The position numbers and the translations under genes were made by a program. Source: VYFG01 sp965204165 (GTDB lineage Bacteria; Pseudomonadota; Gammaproteobacteria; Arenicellales; Poriferihabitantaceae). From it: a stretch of DNA of 64,000 nt. Location: NCBI GenBank assembly GCA_965204165.1, contig OZ241969.1:4526001-4590000 (forward strand), written 5' to 3'. The notes beneath the pieces are model-generated. The model saw only the letters and a list, made by a program, of their open reading frames with translations. It searched no databases and was not told the origin of the DNA. Shown piece by piece: positions 8,270 through 17,126 of the stretch. Position 1 is the stretch's first letter; each line of letters starts with the position of its first letter.

Positions 8270-9354
8270 GCCCCGGTGTTCAGCTCGGCCAGCTGACCGG
8301 CCTGGTTTTCCGTGACCAGGGGTTCAATCACCTGGTCCAGGTCGCCGCCCATGATATCGACCAGCCGGTAGAGGGTCAGGTTGATGCGATGGTCCGTGAC
8401 CCTGCCCTGGGGGTAGTTGTAGGTGCGTATGCGCTCGGACCGGTCACCGCTGCCGACCAGGGACTTGCGTGTGCTGGCCTCCGTCTCCCGCTGCCTTTGC
8501 AGTTCGGCTTCCAGCAGCCTGGATGCCAGGATGGACATGGCCCTGGCCCGGTTCTTGTGCTGGGAGCGCTCGTCCTGGCATTCCACCACGATCCCGCTCG
8601 GCAGGTGCGTGATCCGGATGGCGGAATCGGTCTTGTTGACGTGCTGGCCGCCGGCGCCGGACGCGCGATAGGTATCCACCCTGAGATCCGCGGGGTTGAG
8701 TTCCACCGCATCCACCTCCTGGGCTTCGGGCAGCACCGCCACCGTGCAGGCCGACGTGTGGATCCGCCCCTGGGACTCGGTTTCCGGCACCCGCTGCACG
8801 CGGTGGGCGCCGGACTCGAACTTGAGGCGGGAATAGGCGCCCTGCCCCACGATGCGGGAGATGATTTCCCTGTACCCCCCGTGTTCGCCTTCGCTGCGGC
8901 TCAGCACCTCCACCTGCCAGCCCCGGACCTCGGCGTAGCAGCCGTACATCCGGAACAGGTCACCGGCGAAGATGGCCGCCTCGTCGCCCCCGGTGCCTGC
9001 GCGGATCTCGAGGAAGATGTTGCGGTTGTCGTTGGGGTCCCGGGGCAGCAGGAGTTTTTTCAGCTCGTCCTCGCGCTCCGCCAGGCCCGATTCGAGTCCG
9101 GGCAGCTCCTCCCTGGCCATGTCGCGGATGGAGTGGTCGTCGTCCTCAAGCATCTGCCGGGTCTCCTCGACCTGGCTCTCCAGCTCCCGGAAACCGTCAA
9201 ACGCCATCACGACCGGTTCGATCTCCGACAGCTCGATGGACAGGCGGCGGAATTCATCCTGCTTGAGGGCCGCGTCCGGTTCGGACAGGAGCGCATGGAT
9301 TTCCCCATGCCGGTCCCGTATCTGCTGGAGCCTTTCGCGGGTGGAGGGGTTCAT
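8266..9354 (-). CDS. prfA: peptide chain release factor 1
   Basis: Recognises UAA and UAG stop codons and triggers peptide release. The 362-residue protein carries the stop-codon-reading PxT tripeptide as PET (190-192) and the GGQ motif at 235-237, whose glutamine (Gln237) is the PrmC target; RAGTGGDEAAIFAGDL in the central domain is also typical. I set the ATG at 9354, giving MNPSTRERL; the open frame continues upstream, antisense to part of hemA, but that stretch shows no family similarity. The PET tripeptide marks RF1, as opposed to SPF in RF2. Confidence 0.97.
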   Translation of the reverse strand: MNPSTRERLQQIRDRHGEIHALLSEPDAALKQDEFRRLSIELSEIEPVVMAFDGFRELESQVEETRQMLEDDDHSIRDMAREELPGLESGLAEREDELKKLLLPRDPNDNRNIFLEIRAGTGGDEAAIFAGDLFRMYGCYAEVRGWQVEVLSRSEGEHGGYREIISRIVGQGAYSRLKFESGAHRVQRVPETESQGRIHTSACTVAVLPEAQEVDAVELNPADLRVDTYRASGAGGQHVNKTDSAIRITHLPSGIVVECQDERSQHKNRARAMSILASRLLEAELQRQRETEASTRKSLVGSGDRSERIRTYNYPQGRVTDHRINLTLYRLVDIMGGDLDQVIEPLVTENQAGQLAELNTGA

Positions 9355-9425
9355 GGGCACAGGAACTGGTTTCGGGTCATGACGGAACGGACCGGGCCGG
9401 CCCGGCGCCGGCCGGAAAATCCGGG

Positions 9426-10673
9426 CTAGAGCCCGAAGAGCTTGCGTGCGGCGGACAGCAGTCCGGGGTTGCCCTCCATGTCTGCCTGCTTGAGCTGCTG
9501 GCTGGGATGATGGGCGAACTTGTTGGACAGGTCCCGCGCCAGCTGCTCGAGCACCTGTTCGGGCTCCCCGCCCCTGGCCAGGCGCGCCCTGGCCTTGTCC
9601 AGTTCCTCCTTGCGGATATCGTCCACCCGGCCGCGGAACGTCCGGATGACGGGTTCGGATTCCAGCGACCGCATCCAGCGCATGAACCGCACCACCTGCA
9701 GGTCGATGATGCTCTCGGCTTCGCGGGCCGCCCGCTCCCGCATGTCCCGGCTCTGCTCCACCACGCCCTGCAGGTCGTCGACGGTGTAGAGGTACACATC
9801 CGGCAATTCCCCCACCTGGGACTCGACGTCCCGGGGCACCGCCAGGTCGAGAATGAAGATCGGGCGGTGCCGGCGCTGGCGGATGGCTCTCTCCACCGCA
9901 CCCTTGCCCAGAATGGGCAGCGTGCTTGCGGTGGACGACACGATGATGTCCGCCTGGTGCAGGCGGTCCGGTATCTCGGCAAGGGCGATGGCCTGGCAGT
10001 CCACCGCCTCGGCCAGCCTCCGCGCCCGTTCCACCGAGCGGTTCGCAACGATCAGTTTTTGCACCCGCTGTTCCTTCAGGTGACGGGCCACCAGCTCGAT
10101 GGTTTCCCCGGCGCCGATGAGCAGGACGGTGAGTGACGACAGGTCCGCAAACACCCGGGAGGCCAGGCTGACGCCGGCGTAGGCCACGGAAACCGGGCTG
10201 GAACCGATGGCCGTGTCCGTACGCACCTGCTTGGCCACGCTGAAGGTATGCTGGAACAACCGGTTGAATACCTTGCCGGTGGTGCCGGCCGCGCTGGCGC
10301 GCTGGAAGGCATCCTTCATCTGTCCCAGGATCTGGGGCTCCCCCAGCACCATCGAGTCGAGACCGGATGCCACCCTGAAGGCGTGTTTCACGGCCTGCTC
10401 GTCGGGGTAGACGTAGAGGCTGCGGCTGAGCTCCCCCTCGCCCAGTCCGGCATGCGCCGACAGCCAGTCCACCACCCGTTCGCGGTTGATCCGGGTGTTG
10501 CCGCAATACAGTTCGGTACGATTGCAGGTGGACAGGATGGCGGCCTCGGTCGCGATGCGCGATTTCGCCAGGTCGTCCAGTGCCTCGCCCATGACATCCG
10601 GGCCGAAAGCCACCCGTTCGCGCAGTTTCACGGGCGCGGTTTCATGATTCAGACCCAGGGCCAGAAGGTGCAC
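9426..10673 (-). CDS. hemA: glutamyl-tRNA reductase
   Basis: Reduces glutamyl-tRNA(Glu) to glutamate-1-semialdehyde, the committed step of C5-pathway heme synthesis. The catalytic cysteine is Cys50 in LSTCNRTELY, the N-terminus HLLALGLNHETAPV is diagnostic, and LLIGAGETIELVARHL is the NADPH-binding region. Translation starts at GTG (10673); no good Shine-Dalgarno is visible, but an upstream start would break the alignment. 415 residues is normal. It leads the hemA-prfA-prmC operon and is divergent from the TPR lipoprotein gene. Confidence 0.96.
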   Translation of the reverse strand: MHLLALGLNHETAPVKLRERVAFGPDVMGEALDDLAKSRIATEAAILSTCNRTELYCGNTRINRERVVDWLSAHAGLGEGELSRSLYVYPDEQAVKHAFRVASGLDSMVLGEPQILGQMKDAFQRASAAGTTGKVFNRLFQHTFSVAKQVRTDTAIGSSPVSVAYAGVSLASRVFADLSSLTVLLIGAGETIELVARHLKEQRVQKLIVANRSVERARRLAEAVDCQAIALAEIPDRLHQADIIVSSTASTLPILGKGAVERAIRQRRHRPIFILDLAVPRDVESQVGELPDVYLYTVDDLQGVVEQSRDMRERAAREAESIIDLQVVRFMRWMRSLESEPVIRTFRGRVDDIRKEELDKARARLARGGEPEQVLEQLARDLSNKFAHHPSQQLKQADMEGNPGLLSAARKLFGL

Positions 10674-10708
10674 GGAACGAAATTGGCAGCGATTCTTTAT
10701 GTCGTTGT

Positions 10709-10716
10709 ATTATAAT
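10709..10716. promoter_or_regulatory. bidirectional -10-like element between hemA and the TPR lipoprotein gene
   Basis: The stretch ATTATAAT reads as TATAAT on both strands (minus 10709-10714, plus 10711-10716). On the minus strand it is about 35 bases from the hemA GTG, a good distance for a promoter. No convincing -35 hexamer is present in either direction. Confidence 0.35.
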
Positions 10717-10926
10717 GCCGGGATGGAGAAATGTCCGTACCCCGTGGGATGCTAAGGCGATGCGGCGAGATACCGTGCAGGGAGAATCAGGTGTACGACC
10801 GGACCCGGTTGCGTCCGGTTTGCGCGAGCATGACGGCACGGGAAGACGCCGTCCTGCATGCAACCTGTCCCTGCGCGCCATGTTCCATCATTCCATCGCA
10901 GCCCGGCTGACCGCCCGGCGGCATCC

Positions 10927-12810
10927 ATGAGCGGCCATTCGCAGCAAGTCCCGCAAGGCCTTTTCGCCGGCATCCGGCCGGCATCCGCCCTGATCGCGCT
11001 CCTGCTTGGCCTGTCGCTGGGCGCCTGTGCGCCCGCCGTGACGCCGCCCGGTGAAGTGCCGTCGGGGGCGGAACCCGGGACCGCCCCCGGGGCCGCGATC
11101 GACGGTGACCCCGCCCACGCGGGAATGCCTGACCGGCCCGGCACCGAAGACTCCGAACTGACGCCCGAGCTTTTGTACGATGTGCTGGTGGCGGCGGTGG
11201 CCAACCAGCGCAACCGTCCGGAACTGGCGCTGGACGCACTTGTGCGCGCCGTCTACCTGTCCAGGAACCGGCATCTGGCGGTCAACGCCATCCAGCTTGC
11301 GCTGCGGCTCGGGGAAAACCAGCAGGCCATCGACCTCTCACGCCTGCTGCTGGCCCGGGACCCGGACAATACCAGCGCGGTGTTCACCCTGGCCACCGCC
11401 CAGATCCGCAATGAACTGGCGGAAGACGCGGCCGACACGCTGCTGGACCTGGTGGACAGCCAGGACATCGACGGAGACGCGGTACTGCAGGAGGTGGCCG
11501 GACTCATCGCCCGCCAGAAGGAACCCGCCAGGTCCTATTTACGTGACCGTCTGGACCGGGCGGTGGATGAAGGAAATGTCATGGCCATCTTCACGGCGTC
11601 CCTGGTTGCCGCCCGTCTCGAAGAGTCCGACCAACACCGCAGCCTGCTGGAACTGGTGCTCAGCCGCATGCCCGGGTGGGAGACCGCAGCCATATTCAAA
11701 CTCGCCCACATCGCGGACAATGAACGCGAACAGCTGGACTCGTGGGCGGAAGAATTTCTCGAGACCAGCCCGTCTGCGGAACGCTTTCGCATCCAGTACG
11801 GTCACCTCCTGATCCTGGATGAGCGCCTGGAAGATTCCCTGTACCAGTTCAGCACCGTCCTTGAACACAATCCGGAATCCGCCGACGCCCTGTTCGCGGC
11901 CGCGGTGGTGAACATGGAACAGGAGGAATACGAGATCGCCGAGCCGCTCTTTCGGCGCTACCTCGCCGGAAACGGCAACGCCGACCAGGCCCGCATCTAT
12001 CTGGCGGAGATGCTGATCGACCAGGAGCGCTACGGCGATGCCTCCCCGCTGCTGCGCCAGGTGCAGTCCAGCCGTCACTACCTGGAGGCCCAGATCATGC
12101 TCTCCGGGGTCATCGCGCGGCAAAGCAACGTGGAGGCCGGGCTCAGCCACCTGCGCGGCATCAACGCCAACGGCGAGGAGGAATCCGTGCGCCTGATCCT
12201 GGAACAGGATCTGCTCCTCAGGGAATTCAGTCTCATGGAACGGTCCATGGCGCTGCTCACGGAGGCGCTGGTGGAGCGGCCGGAACATCCGAGCCTGCTG
12301 TACAGCCGCGGCCTCCTGGCCGCCCAGCTGAACAGGATCGACGTGATCGAACGGGATATGCGGCTGCTGATCGAACTGCAGCCTGACAATGCCCATGCAT
12401 ACAACGCGCTGGGCTACACCCTGGCGGACCAGACGGACCGTCTGGACGAGGCGCTGGCACTCATCACCAGGGCGCTGGCGCTTCTTCCCGAGGATCCGTA
12501 CATCCTGGACAGCATGGGCTGGGTGCAGTACCGGATAGGGGATATGGACCGGGCGCTGGAATACCTCGTGCAGGCCTGGGACCACAAGAAGGACGCGGAA
12601 ATCGCGGCCCACCTTGGAGAGGTGCTCTGGGTTCTCGGCCGCAGAGCCGAAGCCGAGGATATCTGGGCGCAGGGGAAGGAAACCGGTCCAGACAACACCA
12701 CCCTGCTCAAGACCATCGACCGGTTCCTCGACGACGATCCCGACCGGCACGCGGTGTACACCCGGGGAGCGTCCCGGCACCTGACCCTGAAGCCGGCCGT
12801 CAACGCCTGA
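10927..12810 (+). CDS. tetratricopeptide-repeat lipoprotein
   Basis: Predicted lipoprotein of 627 residues. A hydrophobic signal (ALIALLLGLSLGAC) ends in a lipobox with the acylated cysteine at Cys34, followed by a Pro/Ala/Gly-rich linker to about residue 75. The rest is helical repeats, with clear TPR units near the C-terminus (AYNALGYTLADQ, ILDSMGWVQYRIGD). The ATG at 10927 was chosen so the signal peptide has normal length; an in-frame ATG 69 bases upstream would give an atypical Arg/Pro-rich leader. The gene occupies the position of the TPR protein that often precedes lolB in gammaproteobacteria. Molecular function is unknown; a scaffold role at the outer membrane is an inference from fold and lipidation. 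Confidence 0.88.
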   Translation: MSGHSQQVPQGLFAGIRPASALIALLLGLSLGACAPAVTPPGEVPSGAEPGTAPGAAIDGDPAHAGMPDRPGTEDSELTPELLYDVLVAAVANQRNRPELALDALVRAVYLSRNRHLAVNAIQLALRLGENQQAIDLSRLLLARDPDNTSAVFTLATAQIRNELAEDAADTLLDLVDSQDIDGDAVLQEVAGLIARQKEPARSYLRDRLDRAVDEGNVMAIFTASLVAARLEESDQHRSLLELVLSRMPGWETAAIFKLAHIADNEREQLDSWAEEFLETSPSAERFRIQYGHLLILDERLEDSLYQFSTVLEHNPESADALFAAAVVNMEQEEYEIAEPLFRRYLAGNGNADQARIYLAEMLIDQERYGDASPLLRQVQSSRHYLEAQIMLSGVIARQSNVEAGLSHLRGINANGEEESVRLILEQDLLLREFSLMERSMALLTEALVERPEHPSLLYSRGLLAAQLNRIDVIERDMRLLIELQPDNAHAYNALGYTLADQTDRLDEALALITRALALLPEDPYILDSMGWVQYRIGDMDRALEYLVQAWDHKKDAEIAAHLGEVLWVLGRRAEAEDIWAQGKETGPDNTTLLKTIDRFLDDDPDRHAVYTRGASRHLTLKPAVNA

Positions 12811-12841
12811 GACAGGCGAAGCCCCGGCCCGACCCAGGACA

Positions 12842-13534
12842 ATGTCAGCCCGATTCACCGGTTTCAGGCAGGTCCTTCTGGTACTGGCGGTATCCATCCT
12901 GTCCGCCTGTGCCACGCCCACCCCGATGGAAGAATTCACCCGCGAGGAAGCCCTGGCCCGGTGGGAAACCATACGCGGGGAACTGGCCACCATCGACCAC
13001 TGGTCCCTGAAGGGCAAGATGGGGGTGCGGACCGGTCCCAAGGGCGGCAGTGCCACGCTCAAGTGGCGCTATGCACCTGACAGCCAGGAAATCGAACTCT
13101 ACGGCCCGTTCGGCGGTGGCCGGGTCATCATCAACGTGGACGGCAGCGGCGCGGTGCTGCGGGACACCAAGGGCCGGGTGATCCACGGCAAGTCCGCCTC
13201 GGAAGTCCTGTATCGGAGACTCGGCTGGCACGTGCCGTTCGACCACCTCGCCGACTGGGCGCGGGGACTCCCGGGCGACGGGGCCAGGGAAGTCGTCATT
13301 GACGGAACGGGGCGGCTCAGGCGCATGGTGCAGGACAACTGGCGCATCGAGTACCAGGAATACGAGTCCCAGGGAAACACCCTGCCCGGTTTCGCCCTGC
13401 CGGCGAAGCTGCAGGTTTCCGCCCTGCCCGGCACCATGGAAATCTATGCCGACGACGGCGAGTACCTTGGGGACGAACTCAATGTCAAGGTCATTCTGAA
13501 TCGCTGGTGGGAAATTGAACGAAATTCCTCCTGA
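12842..13534 (+). CDS. lolB: outer-membrane lipoprotein insertase LolB
   Basis: Receives lipoproteins from LolA and inserts them into the outer membrane. The signal peptide ends in LSAC with the acylated cysteine at Cys23. The mature part has LolB hallmarks: WSLKGKMGVR early, TLKWRYAPDSQEIELYGPFG, and the WARGLPG segment. 230 residues fits the family. It starts 31 bases after the TPR gene and its last 20 bases overlap ispE, so these genes are translationally linked. Confidence 0.93.
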   Translation: MSARFTGFRQVLLVLAVSILSACATPTPMEEFTREEALARWETIRGELATIDHWSLKGKMGVRTGPKGGSATLKWRYAPDSQEIELYGPFGGGRVIINVDGSGAVLRDTKGRVIHGKSASEVLYRRLGWHVPFDHLADWARGLPGDGAREVVIDGTGRLRRMVQDNWRIEYQEYESQGNTLPGFALPAKLQVSALPGTMEIYADDGEYLGDELNVKVILNRWWEIERNSS

Positions 13535-14378
13535 TGCCCGACTCCTCTCGCCTGCGAAGATAAATCTGTTCCTGCATGTGACCGGGCGGCGCCCGGACGG
13601 ATACCATCTGCTGCAGACCTGGATGCAGTTTCTCGACTGGGGCGACAGGATGCTGTTCCGGACCAACCGCAAGGGCCTGATCCGGCGTCACGATGAACAC
13701 CCCTACACGCTGCCGGCCGCCGATCTCAGTATCCGCGCCGCCGAAGTCCTGAGACAGGCCGCCGGCAGGCCGGAACTGGGCGCCGACATCACGCTGGAAA
13801 AACGCGTGCCGCCCGGCACCGGCCTGGGCGGCGGCAGCAGCAATGCCGCCACCACACTGCTGGTCCTTAACCGCCTCTGGCAACTGCATCTGTCCGCAGC
13901 GCAATTGCACGACCTCGGCCGGGGACTCGGCGCCGACGTGCCGGTCTTCCTGCATGGCGCTTCCGCCTGGGCGGAAGGCACCGGAGACCTGCTGACGACG
14001 ATGTGCCCCCCCGCGGGCTGGGTGGCGGTGGCCCTGCCGGGCGTCGCGGTTTCCACGCAATCGATTTTCTCGGACCCCGGCCTGCCCAGGGACCATCCCC
14101 CGGTTGCCGTCCAGGACTACACGGCCGGACTTACCGGCAACGACCTGGAGGCGGTCACCTTCCAGCGACACCCGGAAGTGGCCGCGGCACACCGGTGCCT
14201 GTCGCGGTTCGGCCCCGCAAGGATGAGCGGCACCGGCAGCGCGGTGTTCGTGCCCCTGCCGACCCGCGAAGCCGCCGAACAGGTCATCGCCCAATTGCCC
14301 GACGGGATGACGGGATTGGCCGCCCGGCGCCTGAACCGGAGTCCGCTCAAGGACTGGATCCCCGGTCCGGAGTCCTGA
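13515..14378 (+). CDS. ispE: 4-(cytidine 5'-diphospho)-2-C-methyl-D-erythritol kinase
   Basis: GHMP kinase of the MEP isoprenoid pathway; phosphorylates CDP-methylerythritol. The N-terminal SPAKINLFLHVTGRRPDGYH and the ATP-binding PGTGLGGGSSNAAT loop (about 99-112) are diagnostic, and KMSGTGS-like RMSGTGSAVF lies near the C-terminus. 287 residues is standard. The start overlaps lolB by 20 bases, in the usual lolB-ispE-tRNA-prs order. Confidence 0.96.
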   Translation: MNEIPPDARLLSPAKINLFLHVTGRRPDGYHLLQTWMQFLDWGDRMLFRTNRKGLIRRHDEHPYTLPAADLSIRAAEVLRQAAGRPELGADITLEKRVPPGTGLGGGSSNAATTLLVLNRLWQLHLSAAQLHDLGRGLGADVPVFLHGASAWAEGTGDLLTTMCPPAGWVAVALPGVAVSTQSIFSDPGLPRDHPPVAVQDYTAGLTGNDLEAVTFQRHPEVAAAHRCLSRFGPARMSGTGSAVFVPLPTREAAEQVIAQLPDGMTGLAARRLNRSPLKDWIPGPES

Positions 14379-14509
14379 ACGGTTCCCGGGCGTTGACACC
14401 GACCGGTCCGGTATTGACAATACCGCGTTTTTTGCCCGGGGCGTCCCGGCGCGTTCCCGCATGCGGCCGTCAGCCCGACCCCGCCCGGCGCCCGTGGACT
14501 GGCGGTTGC

Positions 14510-14538
14510 CTGAAAAATTATCGGAAATGCGCTAGTAT
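14510..14538 (+). promoter_or_regulatory. possible promoter for tRNA-Gln/prs
   Basis: CTGAAA (14510-14515), 17 bases, then TAGTAT (14533-14538), followed by a GC-rich discriminator, about 95 bases before the tRNA. A second candidate further up is TTGACA (14393-14398), 17 bases, then GACAAT (14416-14421). Both are consensus matches only. Apart from these, the 254-base spacer 14379-14632 shows nothing I can identify. Confidence 0.3.
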
Positions 14539-14632
14539 CCCCTGCCGGGTCGGACCGGCTGACCGAGGTCGTTCTCGGCGCCGTTCCCGGTTCCCTGTTC
14601 ATCGATTACCGCATTCAACTGAAACCAGAATT

Positions 14633-14709
14633 TGGGGTGTAGCCAAGCGGCCTAAGGCACCGGGTTTTGATCCCGGCATTCGGAGGTTCGAATCCTCCCA
14701 CCCCAGCCA
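14633..14709 (+). tRNA. tRNA-Gln (anticodon TTG)
   Basis: A complete cloverleaf can be drawn: acceptor TGGGGTG pairs with CACCCCA, the anticodon stem CCGGG/CCCGG encloses TTTTGAT with TTG at positions 34-36, and the T arm is GGAGG-TTCGAAT-CCTCC. Discriminator G and an encoded CCA complete the 77-base gene. Gln-tRNA between ispE and prs is the common gammaproteobacterial arrangement. Confidence 0.97.
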
Positions 14710-14730
14710 TTGATTGTGAGAGGAATCTTC

Positions 14731-15681
14731 GTGTCGCTTGACAATCTCTCGGTTTTTGCGGGCAACGCAAACCCTGAACTGGCGCTTGAGGTGGTACAGA
14801 GTCTCGGCATACCGCTGGGCAAGGCGTCGGTGGGAACCTTCAGCGACGGCGAGATCAACGTCGAGATCATGGAAAACGTCCGGGGCCTCGACGTTTTCGT
14901 GATCCAGCCCACCTGTGCTCCGTCAAACAACAACCTGATGGAACTCCTGGTGATGATCGACGCGCTGAACCGCTCCTCCGCCGGCCGGATCACCGCGGTG
15001 ATGCCGTATTTCGGCTATGCCCGCCAGGACCGGCGGCCGCGGACCGCACGGGTGGCGATCACGGCCAAGCTGGTGGCATCCATGATCAAGTCGGCCGGCG
15101 CGGACCGGGTCCTGACCATGGACCTGCACGCCGACCAGATTCAGGGGTTTTTCGACATCCCCTGCGACAACATATACGGCTCCCCGGTCCTGATGGGGGA
15201 GATCTGGCGCAAGCGCCTGTCCAATCCCGTCGTGGTTTCCCCCGACGTGGGGGGGGTGGTGCGTGCCCGGGCCATGGCGAAACAGCTGGAGACCGAACTG
15301 GCGATCATCGACAAGCGGCGCCCGCGGGCGAACGAGGCCAAGGTGATGCATATCATCGGCGAGGTCGAGGGCCGTTCATGCATCATGATTGACGACATGG
15401 TGGACACCGCCAACACACTGTGCGAGGCGGCGGAGGCCCTGAAGGACCGCGGCGCGGTGAAAGTGGTGGCGACCTGTACCCATCCGGTGCTGTCCGGCGG
15501 GGCGATCAAGCGCATTGCCGAGTCCGCCCTGGACGAGTTGCTGGTCACCAATTCCATCCCGTTGAGCGAGGAGGCGCAGGACTGCGCCATGATCACGCAG
15601 CTCAGCGTGGCGGAGCTGCTGGCGGAGTCCATTCGCCGGATTGCCACCGGGGACTCCATCAGCAACCTGTTCATTGACTGA
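14731..15681 (+). CDS. prs: ribose-phosphate pyrophosphokinase
   Basis: Makes PRPP from ribose 5-phosphate and ATP for nucleotide, histidine and tryptophan synthesis. Motifs: FSDGEINVEI, the RQDRRPR loop around 98-104, the catalytic flexible loop beginning KRRPRANEAKVM (about 196), and the PRPP-binding IMIDDMVDTANTL (about 219-231). I chose the GTG at 14731 because AGAGGA lies 6 bases upstream and it yields 316 residues, the family norm; a TTG at 14710 would overlap the end of the tRNA. It begins only 21 bases after the tRNA, so the two likely share a transcript. Confidence 0.95.
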   Translation: MSLDNLSVFAGNANPELALEVVQSLGIPLGKASVGTFSDGEINVEIMENVRGLDVFVIQPTCAPSNNNLMELLVMIDALNRSSAGRITAVMPYFGYARQDRRPRTARVAITAKLVASMIKSAGADRVLTMDLHADQIQGFFDIPCDNIYGSPVLMGEIWRKRLSNPVVVSPDVGGVVRARAMAKQLETELAIIDKRRPRANEAKVMHIIGEVEGRSCIMIDDMVDTANTLCEAAEALKDRGAVKVVATCTHPVLSGGAIKRIAESALDELLVTNSIPLSEEAQDCAMITQLSVAELLAESIRRIATGDSISNLFID

Positions 15682-15696
15682 CCGGAGCTGCGGACC

Positions 15697-15731
15697 GGCC
15701 TCCTGCGCGAGGCCCCCGAATGAATTTTTTT
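15697..15731 (+). terminator. hairpin followed by a delayed T-run between prs and rplY
   Basis: GGCCTC (15697-15702) pairs with GAGGCC (15709-15714) across a 6-base loop; a run of seven T follows at 15725-15731, ten bases after the stem. The gap makes it a weak or partial intrinsic terminator. A second small hairpin, GGCCC-CAT-GGGCC, lies at 15739-15751, just before rplY. Confidence 0.35.
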
Positions 15732-15775
15732 GACTAACGGCCCCATGGGCCAATGGAAAGTGAGAGAAACCACAA

Positions 15776-16462
15776 ATGAGTGAAGAAGTCGTTCTGAAGG
15801 CCCGGATCCGGGCACGAACCGGCACCAGCCTGGTACGCCGCCTGCGCAAGGAAGGCGATGTCCCGGCGGTTCTGTACGGCGCCGGCAAGGAGAACCTGAG
15901 TATCGCGGTAAACCACGATCTCCTGTTCCACAGCCTGGAACGGGAAGAGTTCTTTTCCCAGGTGATCACCATCGATACCGACGGCAAGAGGGAAAGGGCG
16001 ATCCTGCGCGATGTCCAGCGCCATCCCCACAAGACCAGGATCCTGCATGCGGATTTCCAGCGGATCGACGAAAACAAGCCGATCCACATCGCCCTGCCGA
16101 TCCACTACTTCGGCGAGGATGAATGCCTCGGCGTGCGGATCGACGGCGGCATGATTTCCCACCTGATGAACGAGGTGGAAGTCACCTGCCTGCCGAATGA
16201 CCTGCCGGAACATATCGAGATGAACGTCAGCGAACTGCGCCTCGGCCAGTCCCTGCACCTGTCGGATATCCAGCTGCCCGAGGGCGTGCAGATCACCGCG
16301 TTCACCCACGGCGACATCCATGAGCACGATAATGCCGTGGTGGCCGTGCAGGCCACCCGGGTATCGGCAAAATCCGAGGAGCCGGACGAACCGGTCGGGG
16401 AGGAGGAAGCCGATGTCGATGCCGATGCCGATACCGAAGCGGATACCGGGGAAGAGGAATAG
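15776..16462 (+). CDS. rplY: 50S ribosomal protein L25 (CTC form)
   Basis: 5S rRNA-binding protein. The N-terminal ribosomal L25 domain (about 1-95) has RTGTSLVRRLRKEGDVPAVLYG; it is followed by the TL5/CTC beta domain (about 100-190, HIALPIHYFGE, GVQITAFTHGD). The last 25 or so residues are almost entirely Asp, Glu and Ala, an acidic tail. At 228 residues it is the two-domain general-stress-protein type, not the 94-residue E. coli form. A GTGAGAGAAA stretch precedes the ATG. It sits in the usual prs-rplY-pth-ychF order. Confidence 0.95.
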   Translation: MSEEVVLKARIRARTGTSLVRRLRKEGDVPAVLYGAGKENLSIAVNHDLLFHSLEREEFFSQVITIDTDGKRERAILRDVQRHPHKTRILHADFQRIDENKPIHIALPIHYFGEDECLGVRIDGGMISHLMNEVEVTCLPNDLPEHIEMNVSELRLGQSLHLSDIQLPEGVQITAFTHGDIHEHDNAVVAVQATRVSAKSEEPDEPVGEEEADVDADADTEADTGEEE

Positions 16463-16542
16463 GCGGCTCCCGGTCAGACGATCCCCGGTCCTCCCCCGGC
16501 CCCCAGGCGATATCGCCCGCAGACCGCGTCCCTGCACAAGCC

Positions 16543-17124
16543 ATGCCAGCACCGGCCATTGGCCTGATTGCCGGACTGGGCAATCCCGGCAGACAATATG
16601 CGGAAACCCGGCATAACGCCGGCTTCTGGTTCATCCAGGCGTTGCAGCAGTCCTTCGGCTTCACGCTTCAGGAGGACAGCCGGTACAAGGCGCTGACCGG
16701 CGGTTTCCGGCACGACGGCGCAACCATCCGGGTGATCGCGCCGCAGACGTTCATGAATCTCAGCGGCGACAGCGTGGTGCCCTATGCGCGGTTTTTCCGC
16801 ATCCCCACGGAACAGGTCCTGGTGGCCTATGATGAACTCGACCTCCCGCCGGGCACCATCCGGCTCAAGCTGCAGGGCGGGCACGGCGGACACAGGGGCC
16901 TCGGGGACATCATGCAGAAATCCGGCGCCCGGGACATGAAGCGCCTGCGGATCGGGATCGGCCATCCCGGCCCGGGCCGGGAGGCATCCCCGTACGTGCT
17001 TTCAAGGCCCTCCGCCGATGACCGGACCGTCATCCTGGCCGCCATCGACCGGGCGGTGTCGGCGCTGCCGGACATTCTCCAGGGCGACTTCCCCCGGGCC
17101 ATGAATTTCCTCCACACCGACTGA
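16543..17124 (+). CDS. pth: peptidyl-tRNA hydrolase
   Basis: Recycles peptidyl-tRNA that drops off ribosomes. Conserved GLGNPGRQYAETRHNAGF carries Asn14 and the catalytic His24; the later FMNLSGDSV and DELDLPPGTIRLKLQGGHGGHRGL are signature segments. 193 residues matches the family. It starts 80 bases after rplY and stops 2 bases before the ychF ATG. Confidence 0.97.
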   Translation: MPAPAIGLIAGLGNPGRQYAETRHNAGFWFIQALQQSFGFTLQEDSRYKALTGGFRHDGATIRVIAPQTFMNLSGDSVVPYARFFRIPTEQVLVAYDELDLPPGTIRLKLQGGHGGHRGLGDIMQKSGARDMKRLRIGIGHPGPGREASPYVLSRPSADDRTVILAAIDRAVSALPDILQGDFPRAMNFLHTD

Positions 17125-17126
17125 CC

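Noticed and set aside
9355..10506. Upstream in-frame extension of prfA to more than 740 residues
   Set aside because: The extension is antisense-frame noise over hemA; RF1 proteins are about 360 residues and the similarity begins at the Met encoded at 9354.
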